Origin: Anaeramoeba flamelloides
Lineage: Eukaryota > Metamonada > Anaeramoebidae
Length of the DNA: 64,000 bases
Assembly (NCBI GenBank): GCA_027625915.1
Contig: JANTQA010000015.1
Span: 5,547,001-5,611,000 of the forward strand
Direction of reading: 5' to 3'
Below, one piece after another: positions 1 through 10,575 of the stretch. Position numbers and translations under genes: made by a program. Within the stretch, counting starts at the first letter, position 1. Every line of letters starts with the position of its first letter. The notes beneath the pieces were generated by a model. The model had not been told where the DNA came from. It saw only the letters and a list, made by a program, of their open reading frames with translations, and did not search any database.

Positions 1-2
1 AA

Positions 3-533
3 ATGAGAAGACACACCATCTTGTCATCATTAATTTCAGACCAAGATCTGAAAAATAATTTAATCGATCCCTCAATTGCAAAGCAATATAGCGTTACACA
101 GCGACAGGTAGTTGCAATTTGGCTTCACAAAGAAATGGAAAAAATTATTGAAGAAAATGAATTAGTTCATGACTTAGCTCGAAGAGGGTTCAATGCTTAT
201 ATCCGTTCTTATTTGACACACCCACACAAAATTCGTAAAATTTTTGATATTAAAAAGGTTCATCTTGGTCATTTAGCAAAATCCTTTGCACTCAAGGAGA
301 CACCCACACAAATTGGTAAATATACTTCTAATCAATACCGCAAAAAAAAGCCTCAAAATAAAGGAATCGCTCAATTGAAAAAGGAAGAAGCTATCAGAAA
401 AAGAAAATTTGACAAAGAAGAACTAAATTGGAAAGCGCAACAGTTCAATAACTCCACACGACACCCAAATTTTTACAATTCCAAAAGTAAACAGTCAGAT
501 GAAAAAAAATTACTAAATATGGAATTTTTCTAA
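3..533 (+). CDS. DDX31: DDX31/Dbp7-type DEAD-box RNA helicase, C-terminal part
   Basis: Partial gene cut by the left edge of the window; the visible 176 residues are the C-terminal tail of a DEAD-box ATPase of the DDX31/Dbp7 type. The helicase cores are upstream, outside the window. The visible part carries the conserved helical domain after the helicase core (DUF4217 type), seen as 'LARRGFNAYIRSY' followed by 'IFDIKKVHLGHLAKSFAL', which is closest to the DDX31/Dbp7 group. It ends in a Lys-rich basic tail and TAA. In known systems this helicase acts in nucleolar maturation of the large ribosomal subunit. The ATG at position 3 is probably internal to the protein rather than its true start. The family call rests on the tail alone; another nucleolar DEAD-box subfamily sharing this domain (DDX10, DDX18, DDX55) is possible but fits less well. 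Confidence 0.8.
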   Translation: MRRHTILSSLISDQDLKNNLIDPSIAKQYSVTQRQVVAIWLHKEMEKIIEENELVHDLARRGFNAYIRSYLTHPHKIRKIFDIKKVHLGHLAKSFALKETPTQIGKYTSNQYRKKKPQNKGIAQLKKEEAIRKRKFDKEELNWKAQQFNNSTRHPNFYNSKSKQSDEKKLLNMEFF

Positions 534-595
534 TTTTTTTTTCTTCTTCATAAAAATAAAATAATTAGATTTTTTTGAATTTTTCGATCATTATA

Positions 596-1297
596 AACTC
601 TGTTTCAGTCAAAGGGGCCCAAAGTTTTTTTCAAATATCAATTATTTTATATAATTGACCTTTGAAGAACAAATAAGAAATAAAGAGAATAATACACCTC
701 AAAGAAATGTTGATATCTGTCTGAAAGAAAACTAATTAATCAATAGCTTTTCTTACATATTGAAAAACTCAAATTCTTAGTGCCCTATTGAGAAAAACAA
801 GGATGTTCGTTTTGAACTTCTACTGGTATTTGAATAATAAATATGAAACATTTTTCACTTCATTTTCCATACATTTCTTTTAGAAATTAAGCCCCCAAAC
901 AAAGTTTGTTGGTATTTTTGGTCTCTATTTGAAAAAGGAAATGAAAATGAAGTGAAAATTTTTCACATTTATTAAACAAATATCAAGATCAAAGATCAAA
1001 TTGAATTGCAATAGAAATCAATATGATTTCTCAACAATCTTTACATGGTTTCAATGACATTAGAATAACACGTTTTTACCAAGTGACTATTGATCTTGCA
1101 ATAAAAAATTTTTTGCAAATGAATGACGTTTTTAAAAAAAAAATCGAAAAAAAAAAACAAAAATGTGTAGAAATGTGAAAAAATGATTTCAATTTTGAAA
1201 ATTTCCAAAATAAAATTTTTCTTCTAATATCTATGCAAACCCTTTAAACACGTGTATTATACCATTACAACTGGGCCCCTTTGACTGAAAAATAGTT
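596..1297. mobile_element. TIR element, family A (TA-flanked, non-autonomous)
   Basis: The two ends are inverted copies sharing TTTCAGTCAAAGGGGCCCA, and the match extends outward to AACTNTN on both sides. The element is bounded by TA at 594-595 and TA at 1298-1299, as expected of a Tc1/mariner-type insertion. An internal palindrome (about 800-970) contains a short motif that recurs near 26.3, 27.85 and 28.3 kb. No transposase reading frame is present. Half of it (about 1020-1297) aligns by eye, in inverse orientation, with 56110-56400. Confidence 0.75.
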
Positions 1298-1542
1298 TAG
1301 TTTTAATTTTTTATTTTAAAATTGTTATTCTGTTGAATGTTATTTGTAAAATGGAAAATTATTTAACCTTTTTCTTAAAAAGTTTTAATATAGATTTCAA
1401 ACAATTTTATTAGTAATTTTTGAGAAAAAAAATTTATTCGGAATAACCCAGTTAAAAATTATTTATAGAATGAATATTATTACCAAAAATGAAACAAATA
1501 AAATCTTTCAACTATTCCTTGATTTGAAGAGAAACCCCCTTA

Positions 1543-1738
1543 GTGTCGATTCCACTTTTAAGGCACTTACTTTCAACGAAATTTAAGGCACAATAAAAAT
1601 CTCAAATTAAGGCACAAAATTTAGATTTTCAAGTAAAATAAATTGTGAAAAAAAAAAATCCAAAAAATATGCCTTTCTTTGAGTTTTTTTTGTGCCTTTA
1701 ATTTCTTTGAAAGTTTGAGTCTTAAAAGTGGAACTAAC
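1543..1738. mobile_element. Short foldback element
   Basis: Inverted arms of about 45 bp (left reads TTCCACTTTTAAGGCAC, right is its near complement ending AAGTGGAAC) enclose about 100 bp in which the word AAGGCACA recurs. TA dinucleotides lie immediately outside (1541-1542 and 1739-1740), matching a TA target duplication. It has no coding capacity. Confidence 0.55.
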
Positions 1739-4390
1739 TAAATTTAAACAATTGGGTTTTATTTTTTGACAAGAGTACTGAATCTATTAAGGCTTTTTGA
1801 TATTTAAAATAATTGTAATACATAAGGATCAATATACCGGGATAAGGTTTTATTGATATATGTTGGATAGAGAACTATCAAATCTGTTAAAGAGAGAGTT
1901 TTGAAGTGAATAAAATTCAGACATCCGATTAAATATACGGGTATATTTTTTTTTTAAAAAAAGAATTTGTTTTAATGAAGGAGCAAATTTTGAGATTTGA
2001 TTAGAATATTGTTAAAATTAAACCTTGATTCATTATTTTGGTTCAAAAAAAACCCTTGAATCTTTTGCTAAAAATTTAAAACAAATCAAAAATATTTTCA
2101 ACGTTATTCTATTTTTTAGAAACCAAAATCAAAATAAATTAAAGATCAGTCCAATAGGAGTTCGAGGGGCTTTTTTTTCCTGGAAATTCGAATAAATAAA
2201 GAAAAAATAATTATTTTTTTTTGGAAAAGTGAAATTTGATTTTGAATGTTTTTTTTTTGAAAAAATATAATTCATTTTTTTATGACCCGAGTGGAATATA
2301 CATCACCAAAAAAATACAATTTAAAAACCAAAATTGAAATTATTCAATTCGTTCTATGTATTGAGAAAATGAATTCAGCATTTTGGTAAAAATCTTCTAC
2401 CAAAAAAAGATAAAACCTAAATACTACAAACCATTCAAGTTACTAATGGTTTTTTATTAGTATTTATATATTTTCAAACTATCTTGGTAATAAATAAACT
2501 CAAAAAATAAATTTCATTAATAAAAATGAGTACCAAATCCCCGATTTCTTTTAAAGATTTAATTTTCGAATAGATATTTTTTACTTCAAAAAAAGCAATT
2601 AAATACTCAGCTTTACAATCTTACTCTAAACTCAATAACCTTTTATCCTTTCAATTTTGAAATTGGTAATTGTTGTTTAAAAAAATATATAATTACAAAA
2701 AAAAAAATAATAAATACCCTTCTTATTGTTTCAAAAAATTGTAGTATTTAAAGGCATTTCGTTTTTCAAACCAAATTTATTTTGTATAAATCTTTTTGGT
2801 TCAAAAAAGCAGAGTTTATGAACTTTTTTAACCTTAGTTAATTCAAATTTCAACAAATAACTTTTCATTCAATTCCTAATTAATAGATTTTAAATTAGGT
2901 TTTCACAATAAGCAAAAAATTCTTTCAATTTATGATCTTTGATTTTTTTTTGTTGGTTTATTGATTAATGTCTTTCTTCCATTTTTTTAATAGTCACCTA
3001 AGATTCAATATCATTTTTGGTATCGATTTCTGGAAATTAGAAAAAATAATAAATACTGAAATTGTATTCAAAGACAAATCATCCTAATATATTATTCCCT
3101 AAATTTGGTTCTAATAATAGGGGTGCAACAAACTTTTCTTAATTATTTAAACTTCTTTAACTAAAAAAATACTGTATTTTCATAATGTCATTCTTAGGAA
3201 TAAAGCGCTACTTGGTGATGTGAAAATTTCATCAAAATGGCCAAAGTATTATATTTAATATTGTGATTAGTTGATGTTTTTAGTATTATTTTTATTAAAT
3301 TAGAACAGTTTTGTTTCTTAATTCATTAAATTTTCAATGGGCTATAATAAGAAGTATCTATCTGTTTTTGGGGTGAATTTGGTAAATTGTAAATTTTTCA
3401 TACTCTCTCAAAAAAGTTACCCAACAATGAACTCCATAATCCGTTAGTATAGTATCCCACCTGGGAAAAATTATATCTTTTTAAAAAAAATTTTTTTTAG
3501 GTAATAAATTATTTTAAATGTAAAAGTTTAACTTTGAAAAAAAAATATACGATCTCAATTTACCTTGCTGTTTGTTATTTCAACAAGAAATTTCAACCAA
3601 AGAGTTCAAGAAATCGAACTAAAGAGAATTCTTCTTGAGATTCATGAAGGTTTTACGATTCAAATAAAAAAAATTGCAACAAAGGAATTTACTAAATACA
3701 TGAAGGGCATATATACAAAATAATAGATTTTTTGTTTCAATGTTAAATATTTTTTTATCATATTTAAACAAACATTTTGTGGAAATTCGTGATCCTACTC
3801 ATTCATTTTTTTTTTTCTTTTTGTTTTAAATTTACCTGAAATATTCCTTAAACTTTTCAAATAAAAAAATGAAATTCCCATTTTTAAAATGATAAAATTT
3901 TAGTTTTTGTTTTTATTTATTTCTTTATTTTTGTCCAATTTTGTTTTAGCTTTAAATACAACAATTCATCTTAAAACTTGGGCTTTAGGATTTTTTTTGT
4001 GAGAATATGAACAATTCCAAATCGACATCTTCTCGGAAAAATTTTCAATAGAATTAAATTAATGTCAAAAAGATCCAGAATTTTTTTTTTCCATTCTCCT
4101 AAATAAATTGGTTTTATTCCAAAAAACAATTAAAAAATAAAAAAATGAAAAATAAAAGAATTTTCAAGATTTTATTCTATGAAATTTAAGAAAATGTGTT
4201 GATTTAAATAATGAAAAAGAATTTTTGAGAATAATTAAAAAGAAAATAAATCAAAAAAATAAAAAGAGAAAAAAAAAAATCGATTCTATTTGGAAGGTAT
4301 TGCATAATCAAAATAAAAAATAAAAAATAAAAAAAAAGGTAATTATTAACTGATCCAAATAAAATTTTATTTAAATTTTTCAAAGTAATC
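1739..4390. other. AT-rich intergenic region, nothing recognised
   Basis: No open frame of note on either strand, no RNA gene and no delimitable repeat was seen. It consists of A/T homopolymer-rich DNA. It ends at the 3' end of the minus-strand Nopp140-like gene; a 64-codon hydrophobic frame at 4204-4398 is an A/T artefact. Confidence 0.5.
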
Positions 4391-6280
4391 TTAGTCACTA
4401 TCAGAAAATTGATATGATGATACCCCTGTTGATATTTTCCCGATTCTTGTTGCTGATCTTTTTTTCTTTGTTTTTGCTTGTTTAAATTGCTTTCCTGTTA
4501 GCCCATCAAATTCATTTTCGTTATGTCTTCTATATTGGTTTCTTTGCCTTTTTTGTGACCAATCGTCTTGATAATCATTACTGTAGCTATTTCCAAAACT
4601 TCTTTTCCTTCCTCCACCGTTTTCACTCCTGTAATTGTTATATCCTCTGTCATTGTTATATCCTCTGTTATTGTACCCTTCATTGTTATAACCTTTATTG
4701 TTATACCTGTCATTGTTATATCCTTTATTGTTATATCCTTTATTGTTATATCCTTTATTGTAATCATTAGATTTCTCGTCTTTCTTGACGTTTTTCTTCT
4801 TCTCATTTTCTTCTTCGGAACTTGAATCCTGTTGAAGATTTTTCTTTTTCTTTTCTTCTTCTTCATCTTTTTCTTCACTAATAGAGCTGGAAGAATCGGA
4901 TTCTGAAGAAGATTCTTCATCACTGCTACTTGAGGATTTCTTTTTTTCTTCTTCTTTTTTGTCCTCTTCTTTTTCTTCTTTTTTGTCTTTCTCTTTGTCT
5001 TCTGATGATTTTTCAGAGCTTGACGATTCAGAAGAGGATTCTTCGGAACTGCTACTTGAGGATTTCTTTTTTTCTTCTTCTTTTTCTTCTTCTTTTTTGT
5101 CTTCTTTTTTGTCTTCTTTTTTGTCTTCTTTTTTGTCTTCTGATGATTTTTCAGAACTTGATTCAGAAGAGGATTCTTCGGAACTGCTACTTGAGGATTT
5201 CTTTTTTTCTTCTTCTTTTTCTTCTTTTTTGTTTTCTTTTTTGTCTTCAGACGATTCTTCGGAACTTGATTCTGAAGAAGATTCTTCTTCACTTGATGAT
5301 TTTTTCTTTTCTTCTTCTTTTTTTTCTTCTTTTTTGTTTTCTTTTTTGTCTTCAGATTCCTCGGAGCTTGTTGTACTTGAAGATTCTTCTTCACTTGATG
5401 ATTTTTTTGTTGTTTCTTTTTCTTTTTTGTTTTCTTTTTTGTCTTCAGATTCTTCGGAACTTGTTGTGCTTGAAGATTCTTCTTCACTTGATGATTTTTT
5501 TTTCATTTCGATCTCTTTTTCTTCTTCTTTTTTGTCTTCAGGTTCCTCAGAACTTGTTGAACTTGAAGATTCTTCACTACTTGATGATTTTTTTGTTGTT
5601 TCTTCTTCTTTTTTGTCTTCTTTTTTATTTTCTTTTTTGTCTTCAGATTCCTCGGAACTTGTTGTTGAACTTGAAGATTCTTCACTACTTGATGATTTTT
5701 TTTTTTTTTCTTCTTCTTTTTTGTCTTCTTTTTTGTCTTCAGATTCCTCGGAACTTGTTGAACTTGAAGACTCTTCACTACTTGATGATTTTTTTTTCAT
5801 TTCGATCTCTTTTTCTTCTTCTTTTTTGTCTTCTTTTTTCTCTTCGGATTCCTCGGAGCTTGTTGTACTTGAAGATTCTTCACTACTTGATGATTTTTTT
5901 GTTGTTTCTTTTTCTTTTTTGTCTTCTTTTTTCTCTTCGGATTCCTCGGAGCTTGTTGAACTTGAAGATTCTTCACTACTTGATGATTTTTTTGTTGCTT
6001 CTTTTTCTTTGGGTTGCTTTTTTTCGATGATCATTTTTTTGTTTTCTTCTTCAGAACTTGACGATGTGCTTGAAGAATCTTCTTCACCACTTGAACTTTT
6101 TGAAGCTGTTGTTGTTGTTGGCTTTTTATTTTTTTTCCAATCGGAAAATAATTCATTTAAGGAAATTTGTACTTTTTCTTGCGTTTTAAGATTTGTTTTT
6201 TTTTTGAATTGCTTGGCAATCCCTTCAAATTTTTGTTCCTTAAGAAATTGGTAAACAAGAGAATCTAATTCGTTTGTCAT
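4391..6280 (-). CDS. NOLC1: Nopp140/SRP40-type nucleolar phosphoprotein with LisH domain
   Basis: 629-residue single-exon gene. Residues about 3-32 form a LisH dimerisation motif ('LVYQFLKEQKFEGIAKQFKK') followed by 'LNELFSDWKK', as at the start of NOLC1. Residues about 60-470 are more than ten imperfect repeats of an acidic serine tract (SSSSEESSS...SSEES) alternating with Lys/Glu-rich stretches, the CK2-phosphorylated architecture of Nopp140. The last ~40 residues carry the SRP40 C-terminal domain: 'GKQFKQAKTKKKRSATRIG' and the terminal 'SYQFSDSD'. Nopp140 is a chaperone of box C/D and H/ACA snoRNPs and of Pol I factors in nucleoli and Cajal bodies. Between the repeats and the C-terminal domain there is an unusual Asn/Tyr/Gly insert (repeated G-Y-N-N) and an Arg-rich patch. 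The start is well supported because LisH begins directly after the Met. Confidence 0.88.
   Translation of the reverse strand: MTNELDSLVYQFLKEQKFEGIAKQFKKKTNLKTQEKVQISLNELFSDWKKNKKPTTTTASKSSSGEEDSSSTSSSSEEENKKMIIEKKQPKEKEATKKSSSSEESSSSTSSEESEEKKEDKKEKETTKKSSSSEESSSTTSSEESEEKKEDKKEEEKEIEMKKKSSSSEESSSSTSSEESEDKKEDKKEEEKKKKSSSSEESSSSTTSSEESEDKKENKKEDKKEEETTKKSSSSEESSSSTSSEEPEDKKEEEKEIEMKKKSSSEEESSSTTSSEESEDKKENKKEKETTKKSSSEEESSSTTSSEESEDKKENKKEEKKEEEKKKSSSEEESSSESSSEESSEDKKENKKEEKEEEKKKSSSSSSEESSSESSSEKSSEDKKEDKKEDKKEDKKEEEKEEEKKKSSSSSSEESSSESSSSEKSSEDKEKDKKEEKEEDKKEEEKKKSSSSSDEESSSESDSSSSISEEKDEEEEKKKKNLQQDSSSEEENEKKKNVKKDEKSNDYNKGYNNKGYNNKGYNNDRYNNKGYNNEGYNNRGYNNDRGYNNYRSENGGGRKRSFGNSYSNDYQDDWSQKRQRNQYRRHNENEFDGLTGKQFKQAKTKKKRSATRIGKISTGVSSYQFSDSD
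4620..6010 (-). repeat. Coding tandem repeats of the Nopp140-like gene
   Basis: Two repeat blocks lie inside the gene. About 4920-6010 consists of imperfect units (roughly 75-110 bp) encoding Ser/Glu then Lys/Glu/Asp tracts. About 4622-4762 consists of 15-18 bp units encoding G-Y-N-N-(K/D/E/R). Such repeats are prone to length change by slippage. The long open frames on the opposite strand here are only complements of this low-complexity DNA. Confidence 0.8.
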
Positions 6281-7582
6281 CTAAAAAGTTTATTAAAGAA
6301 ATTTTAAAAAATATATAAAATTAAAAAAAATAAAATTATTTTTTTTGAACAAGATTACGAATACATTTTTTTTCAAATTCTTGAATTTTGTTCAAGTGCA
6401 ACATTTAAATTGTTGTTTAAATTTATAAGAACGAGGAAAAGACTTCGATTCATTGAGTAATAGTCCATTATTTTTTTGAGAAAAAATATTTGGAAATCAT
6501 CGTCTGTTGTTGGGTGAATGACAAAACTCCAAGAACTGTAAAGAAAAGTGTTATAAATAATATGGGATTTATCTTACTTTCTCCAATTTTGAATATTTAT
6601 TGCTATTTTTTACAGAGATAGTAAACTTCAACAATCTTCTTATCAAATTTAATCACAAACACAAAAAAATCTACCTCATCTTGAAAAACCAGAAGTAAAA
6701 ATCTGTTAACGATAAAAACTATCTTATTTTTAAAAGCTATTTTCATCAATGAATTATTATTATTAATAGTTTGATCGATTTTTTACATTTTTGAAAAAGT
6801 TCAAAATCAAGCATGTTCTGAATTAGAATATTGAAAAAAATACCTTACATGAAAATAATCCTGTAAAAGAACTTTAATTTATACTACTGATAAATTACAA
6901 TAAATGTTTGGAAAATTTTTACTTGATCTTCCTTTTTGAAATTATTATGCTCAAGTTCTGAATAAAGCATTTTATGAAGTTAAGTGTTAAGAAACTCTGT
7001 AAAATTAGTTGTTCTTCAAAATATTCGTTGTCAGGGAATGTTTGATAAGAAACAGTTTGACAATTGTAAAAAATGGAAATTAAACTAAAAATTTTTTTTA
7101 ATTGAATAGAATTTATCAGTATTAGTAAAATTGGTATAATTTCTTTAAATAAAATCAAATCCTTTTTATAAATAAACAATTTTTTAATGCACTAAATAAA
7201 AAACCTACACAAAGTTCAATAAAGTGGGGTGTCTATAGAATACTTAATAAATTGTTTTATATCCTAAGTAGATCAACTTTTTTTGAAAAACAATAGAGTT
7301 TTATAGAGGCTTACAAGATTTTGGAAAATTATTATTTTTATTCTTGTATTTGGATTGATTGGTTGAATGATGTTTTGAACAAGTGTAATTTGATTAATCA
7401 TCATTCCAATAAGTGGGCGAGTTATAATTTACAAAAGTTTGGTTCTTAAAAAAAGGATTTGATTTGATTATTTGGAATTACATAACAATTTTGCTAATAT
7501 TAATAATTAAAAATCTTCTCATAGATTAAATTCATACCCTGTTATTTTTTTAAATACTATCTATCAAATAACAGTTTTTTCT

Positions 7583-7585
<3 letters not shown>

Positions 7586-7625
<40 letters not shown>
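7586..7625. repeat. (AT)n microsatellite
   Basis: Uninterrupted alternating A and T over about 40 bases in intergenic DNA. Confidence 0.95.
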
Positions 7626-7629
<4 letters not shown>

Positions 7630-8216
7630 ATTACCTACAGAAAGGAACTGTCCAAAAATATACTTTCAAAATAAAACTACTAATTTTTGAAATAACTCTG
7701 TATAAAATAACTCCATAATTTCAAAAAATTTACAATATTTATTTTTAACATGAAAAAAATATTATTTATTTTTTTTTATTATTATTATTGAAGTAGTGTA
7801 AATTACACTCTAGTTACACTTAGACTTAAATTACCTTTCAGAAATTTAATCTTAAAATCATAGATTTCACGATTATTAATTAATGAAAATAATGTCATAC
7901 TGTAACATTTTAAAATTAATTCATAAAGCTTAATTTCTTTTAATATATTGTAAAAAATTAATCCATTTTTTTCATAAGAAAAAGAAACCCATAAAAAATT
8001 ATTAATATTTTCTTTTATTTCCATCTGTTCATGTTTAAAAAAATAGAGGACACACTTGATTTGAGTTTTTATCTATTACAAAATAATCTCTTTTTGTACC
8101 TTAGTAAATTTCCCGAATTTTAGGATTTTTGACCTTGATAGATAAATTAAATATTTTTGGATTTTAAATAAAGCGTTTTGATATTTTATTATGGTGAAAT
8201 ATTTTTGTGGTGCTTC

Positions 8217-8625
8217 ATAGAGTACCGACAAGCGCCTAGGTTTTCTTGAGGTTTTCTTTTTTATTTATGAAGGGTTCTCATTTTTTTTTTTTTACTTTTT
8301 GAAATAAACAGAAAATTTTAATAAATTTTTGGTTTATTTCAAAAAGTAAAAAAAAACTAACAAAAATCTATTGATTTTCTAAATAAATAGAAAAACTCAA
8401 AAAAACCTAACGAAAATCTATCGATTTTCCAAATAAATAGAAAACTCAAGAAAAACTAACGGCGCTTTTTTTAATTTAAGAAATAAAAAGATAATTTCTT
8501 AAATTTTCTTTGGATTTTAAAATTAATAAAAAAAACTAAAGGCGGTTTTACATAATTCAAAAGAATTGGGCAAAATCGAAGATTTTACTGATTCTTTTTA
8601 ATTCTGAAAAACCTAACGACATTTA
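8217..8625. repeat. Hairpin cluster 1
   Basis: A series of small palindromes separated by a recurrent spacer close to AAAAAACCTAACG. Clear examples: ACTTTTTGAAATAAAC at 8294-8309 with its exact complement at 8332-8347; an AATTTAAGAAAT / ATTTCTTAAATT hairpin near 8475; and AAAAGAATTGGGCAAAATC paired with GATTTTACTGATTCTTTT near 8560-8600. The last core recurs in clusters near 16.4, 24.0 and 29.0 kb. It has no coding capacity. Confidence 0.75.
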
Positions 8626-9196
8626 CAACCCTTAAAATTTAATAATTTATTATATAAAATATCAAATATTTTTTCAGTGTTGGTTCTATTCAATTTTTTC
8701 TTTTTTTTTTTTTAGTAAAAATATTAGAAAAACAACTAAACTGACAGAGTAAAAATTTTTCGAAAATACTTTTACAAAATTTGAAAAACTTCAACTTCAT
8801 AAAAAATATAGAAATACTTTTCTATTTGATTATTTATTAGCTATAAATTATATAATAATATTTTTATTTCTGTATAACTTGGTAATAATTCAAAGAATAA
8901 AGGTGATTATACTCTCTCCTCCACATTTTCATAATTTTATAACTATTTTTAAACAGATAAAATAAATTCAAATTAATAATTCTAAAAAAAAATATATAGA
9001 TGTTCACAAATAATTAATTTTAATAATAAAAGTTGGTTAACTAGACCCTGAATATTTGAAAAAAAAAAAAAAAAAAAAAATATTACCAAGTCATACTAAT
9101 AACAAAAAATTAATAAATTCTTATACACATAATAGCAGTTTAGCTTTTAATTTTCTTTTGAAAGTTATTTTAGTAACTAGTTTTTTTTATTCAATG

Positions 9197-9560
9197 TACC
9201 CAGCTGGTTGAAATGAATTATAATATGTTTAAAGTAATTAAATGGATATTAAAAAAAATAATATAATTTTTTTACATTTTTAATATTTTTTTTTTTCTAT
9301 TATTTTATTATACTTGTAATTGATTTGTAATTTTTTTACTTATTACAAGATCTATTATCCACAACTTAATAATGGGTTATTCGAATCTTATTGAAATCAT
9401 TAAAATCGTTGTAGAAAAACAGTTGTATTTTGATTGGATTTGTTATTGATCCACAACTGAATCAAAATGAATATTACTGTTTTTCTCAATGGAAATATAT
9501 TAATTTTTGGGTATATTATTAAATTTCAAAATTGGCCAAATTGATTTTCTTCATTATTAT
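9197..9560 (+). mobile_element. Decayed copy of TIR element family A
   Basis: Aligns by eye with 56110-56470 and with the reverse complement of 1020-1297. It begins with a degraded end (ACCCAGCTGG), shares the ATGTTTAAAG...ATGGATATT stretch, and has the same order of an internal poly-T tract and an ACAAGAT...TTATCC block. Boundaries are approximate, and the right TIR was not found. Confidence 0.5.
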
Positions 9561-10320
9561 CATCATTATGAAAGTTTTTTATGTTTTTTTATGGTTTTGT
9601 GAGGAAAAATCATAAAGATTATTTTGTAATTGGTAGTATCTTATGAATTAAAATGTAGAAAATCCAAAATTTTGAAATCATCAATACTAAATAATTTTAA
9701 AATTTTTTTCGGAACCCAATTTTAACCACCTACATTAAGTGGGTAATTTCCCCCCTCAATACTTAATAAAAGTCTAATTGGTAAGTTAATTTATTATTTT
9801 TTTTTTCAAAATCCTGACCAAAATTCTCTAACAAACCATCCAACTGACCCAAACGGGCCTTAAAATACCTTTAAATACACGGAAAAGAAGTTTTAAATAC
9901 CTTAGTCCAATATATTTCAATGGAATTGACTATTTTGAAAAAAAATTTCATCTAACAAAATCAGAAAAAAAAAGTAATCACTTTTATTATTGATATTAAT
10001 AAAATATTGTTTGTTTTTTAAAAGTACTGTTTCGGGTTGTTCAATAATATAATACAATAATTCACATTCAAAATTTGTCTGGTTATTATTTTTGTGGTTC
10101 AGAAAAAATAAAACTACCTTAAAAAATAATTCTTGATTATTCAACAAATTGACAGAATTATTCAAAATTTCAATTTTTTACTATTCACTTTTCAAAACAA
10201 TGAAAAACTTCAAACTATATTCATATTTAATACTAAATTCAGTCAAAGTATATTTCTACAGCCATTTTTCATTTTTCCCTTAATTTATTTTATGATCGAA
10301 TCAAAAAAAGAAGAATTTTC

Positions 10321-10575
10321 TTGATATTCATGTCTCAAAAAGAATCTCCATTTTTGCTACTTTTAAAAGGGAAAGGGTTTACTAAAAAAAAAAGAACAAA
10401 CTATTTTTACGTTACTCTAACTTCCTTGTGTCTTTGCAACAAATGCCAAATACTTGTGTTTCAAACTCTAGACTTGCATTCAAAAACTTATACAATTAAA
10501 TTGAGTTTAGAATTGATCAATTTAAAAAAACAAAAACCTATTAACACAAGAAACAACCCCAATTTAAACATGTAA
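10321..10575 (+). pseudogene. Possible 5' part of the 10.5-12.3 kb reading frame
   Basis: An 84-codon frame ('SPFLLLLKGKGFTKKKRTNY', 'CNKCQILVFQTLDLHSK') with a natural-looking composition ends in TAA-TAA just before the basic frame that opens at 10545. It is offset from that frame by one base near an A-run at about 10523-10529. It could be an upstream exon or a frameshifted N-terminal part of the same gene. I do not recognise the family. A further 63-codon frame at 10133-10324 sits upstream in the third frame. Confidence 0.3.

Larger units (their letters stand above)
6281..10320. other. Intergenic region with repeats and weak exon-like fragments
   Basis: This gap holds an (AT)n tract, a hairpin cluster (8217-8625) and a decayed family A element (9197-9560), listed separately. 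Three minus-strand stretches look slightly exon-like: 7837-8024 is bounded by an acceptor-like AACAG and a donor-like AAAG|GTAATT; 6919-7079 is preceded by TTTTTAG and ends in TAA; 9917-10165 contains 'YYIIEQPETVLLKNKQYF'. A plus-strand frame at about 7290-7449 ('ILENYYFYSCIWIDWLND') also looks coding-like. Splice phases of the first two do not match, and none resembles a protein I know, so no gene is called. Confidence 0.3.

Noticed and set aside
4204..4398. Small hydrophobic membrane protein downstream of Nopp140
   Set aside because: A Phe/Leu/Ile-rich frame from A/T runs overlapping the gene end, with no context or motif.
4498..6254. Long open frames on both strands across the Nopp140-like gene
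   Set aside because: They are complements or shifted frames of Ser/Glu/Lys repeats and encode only Leu/Phe/Ser or Lys-rich low complexity.
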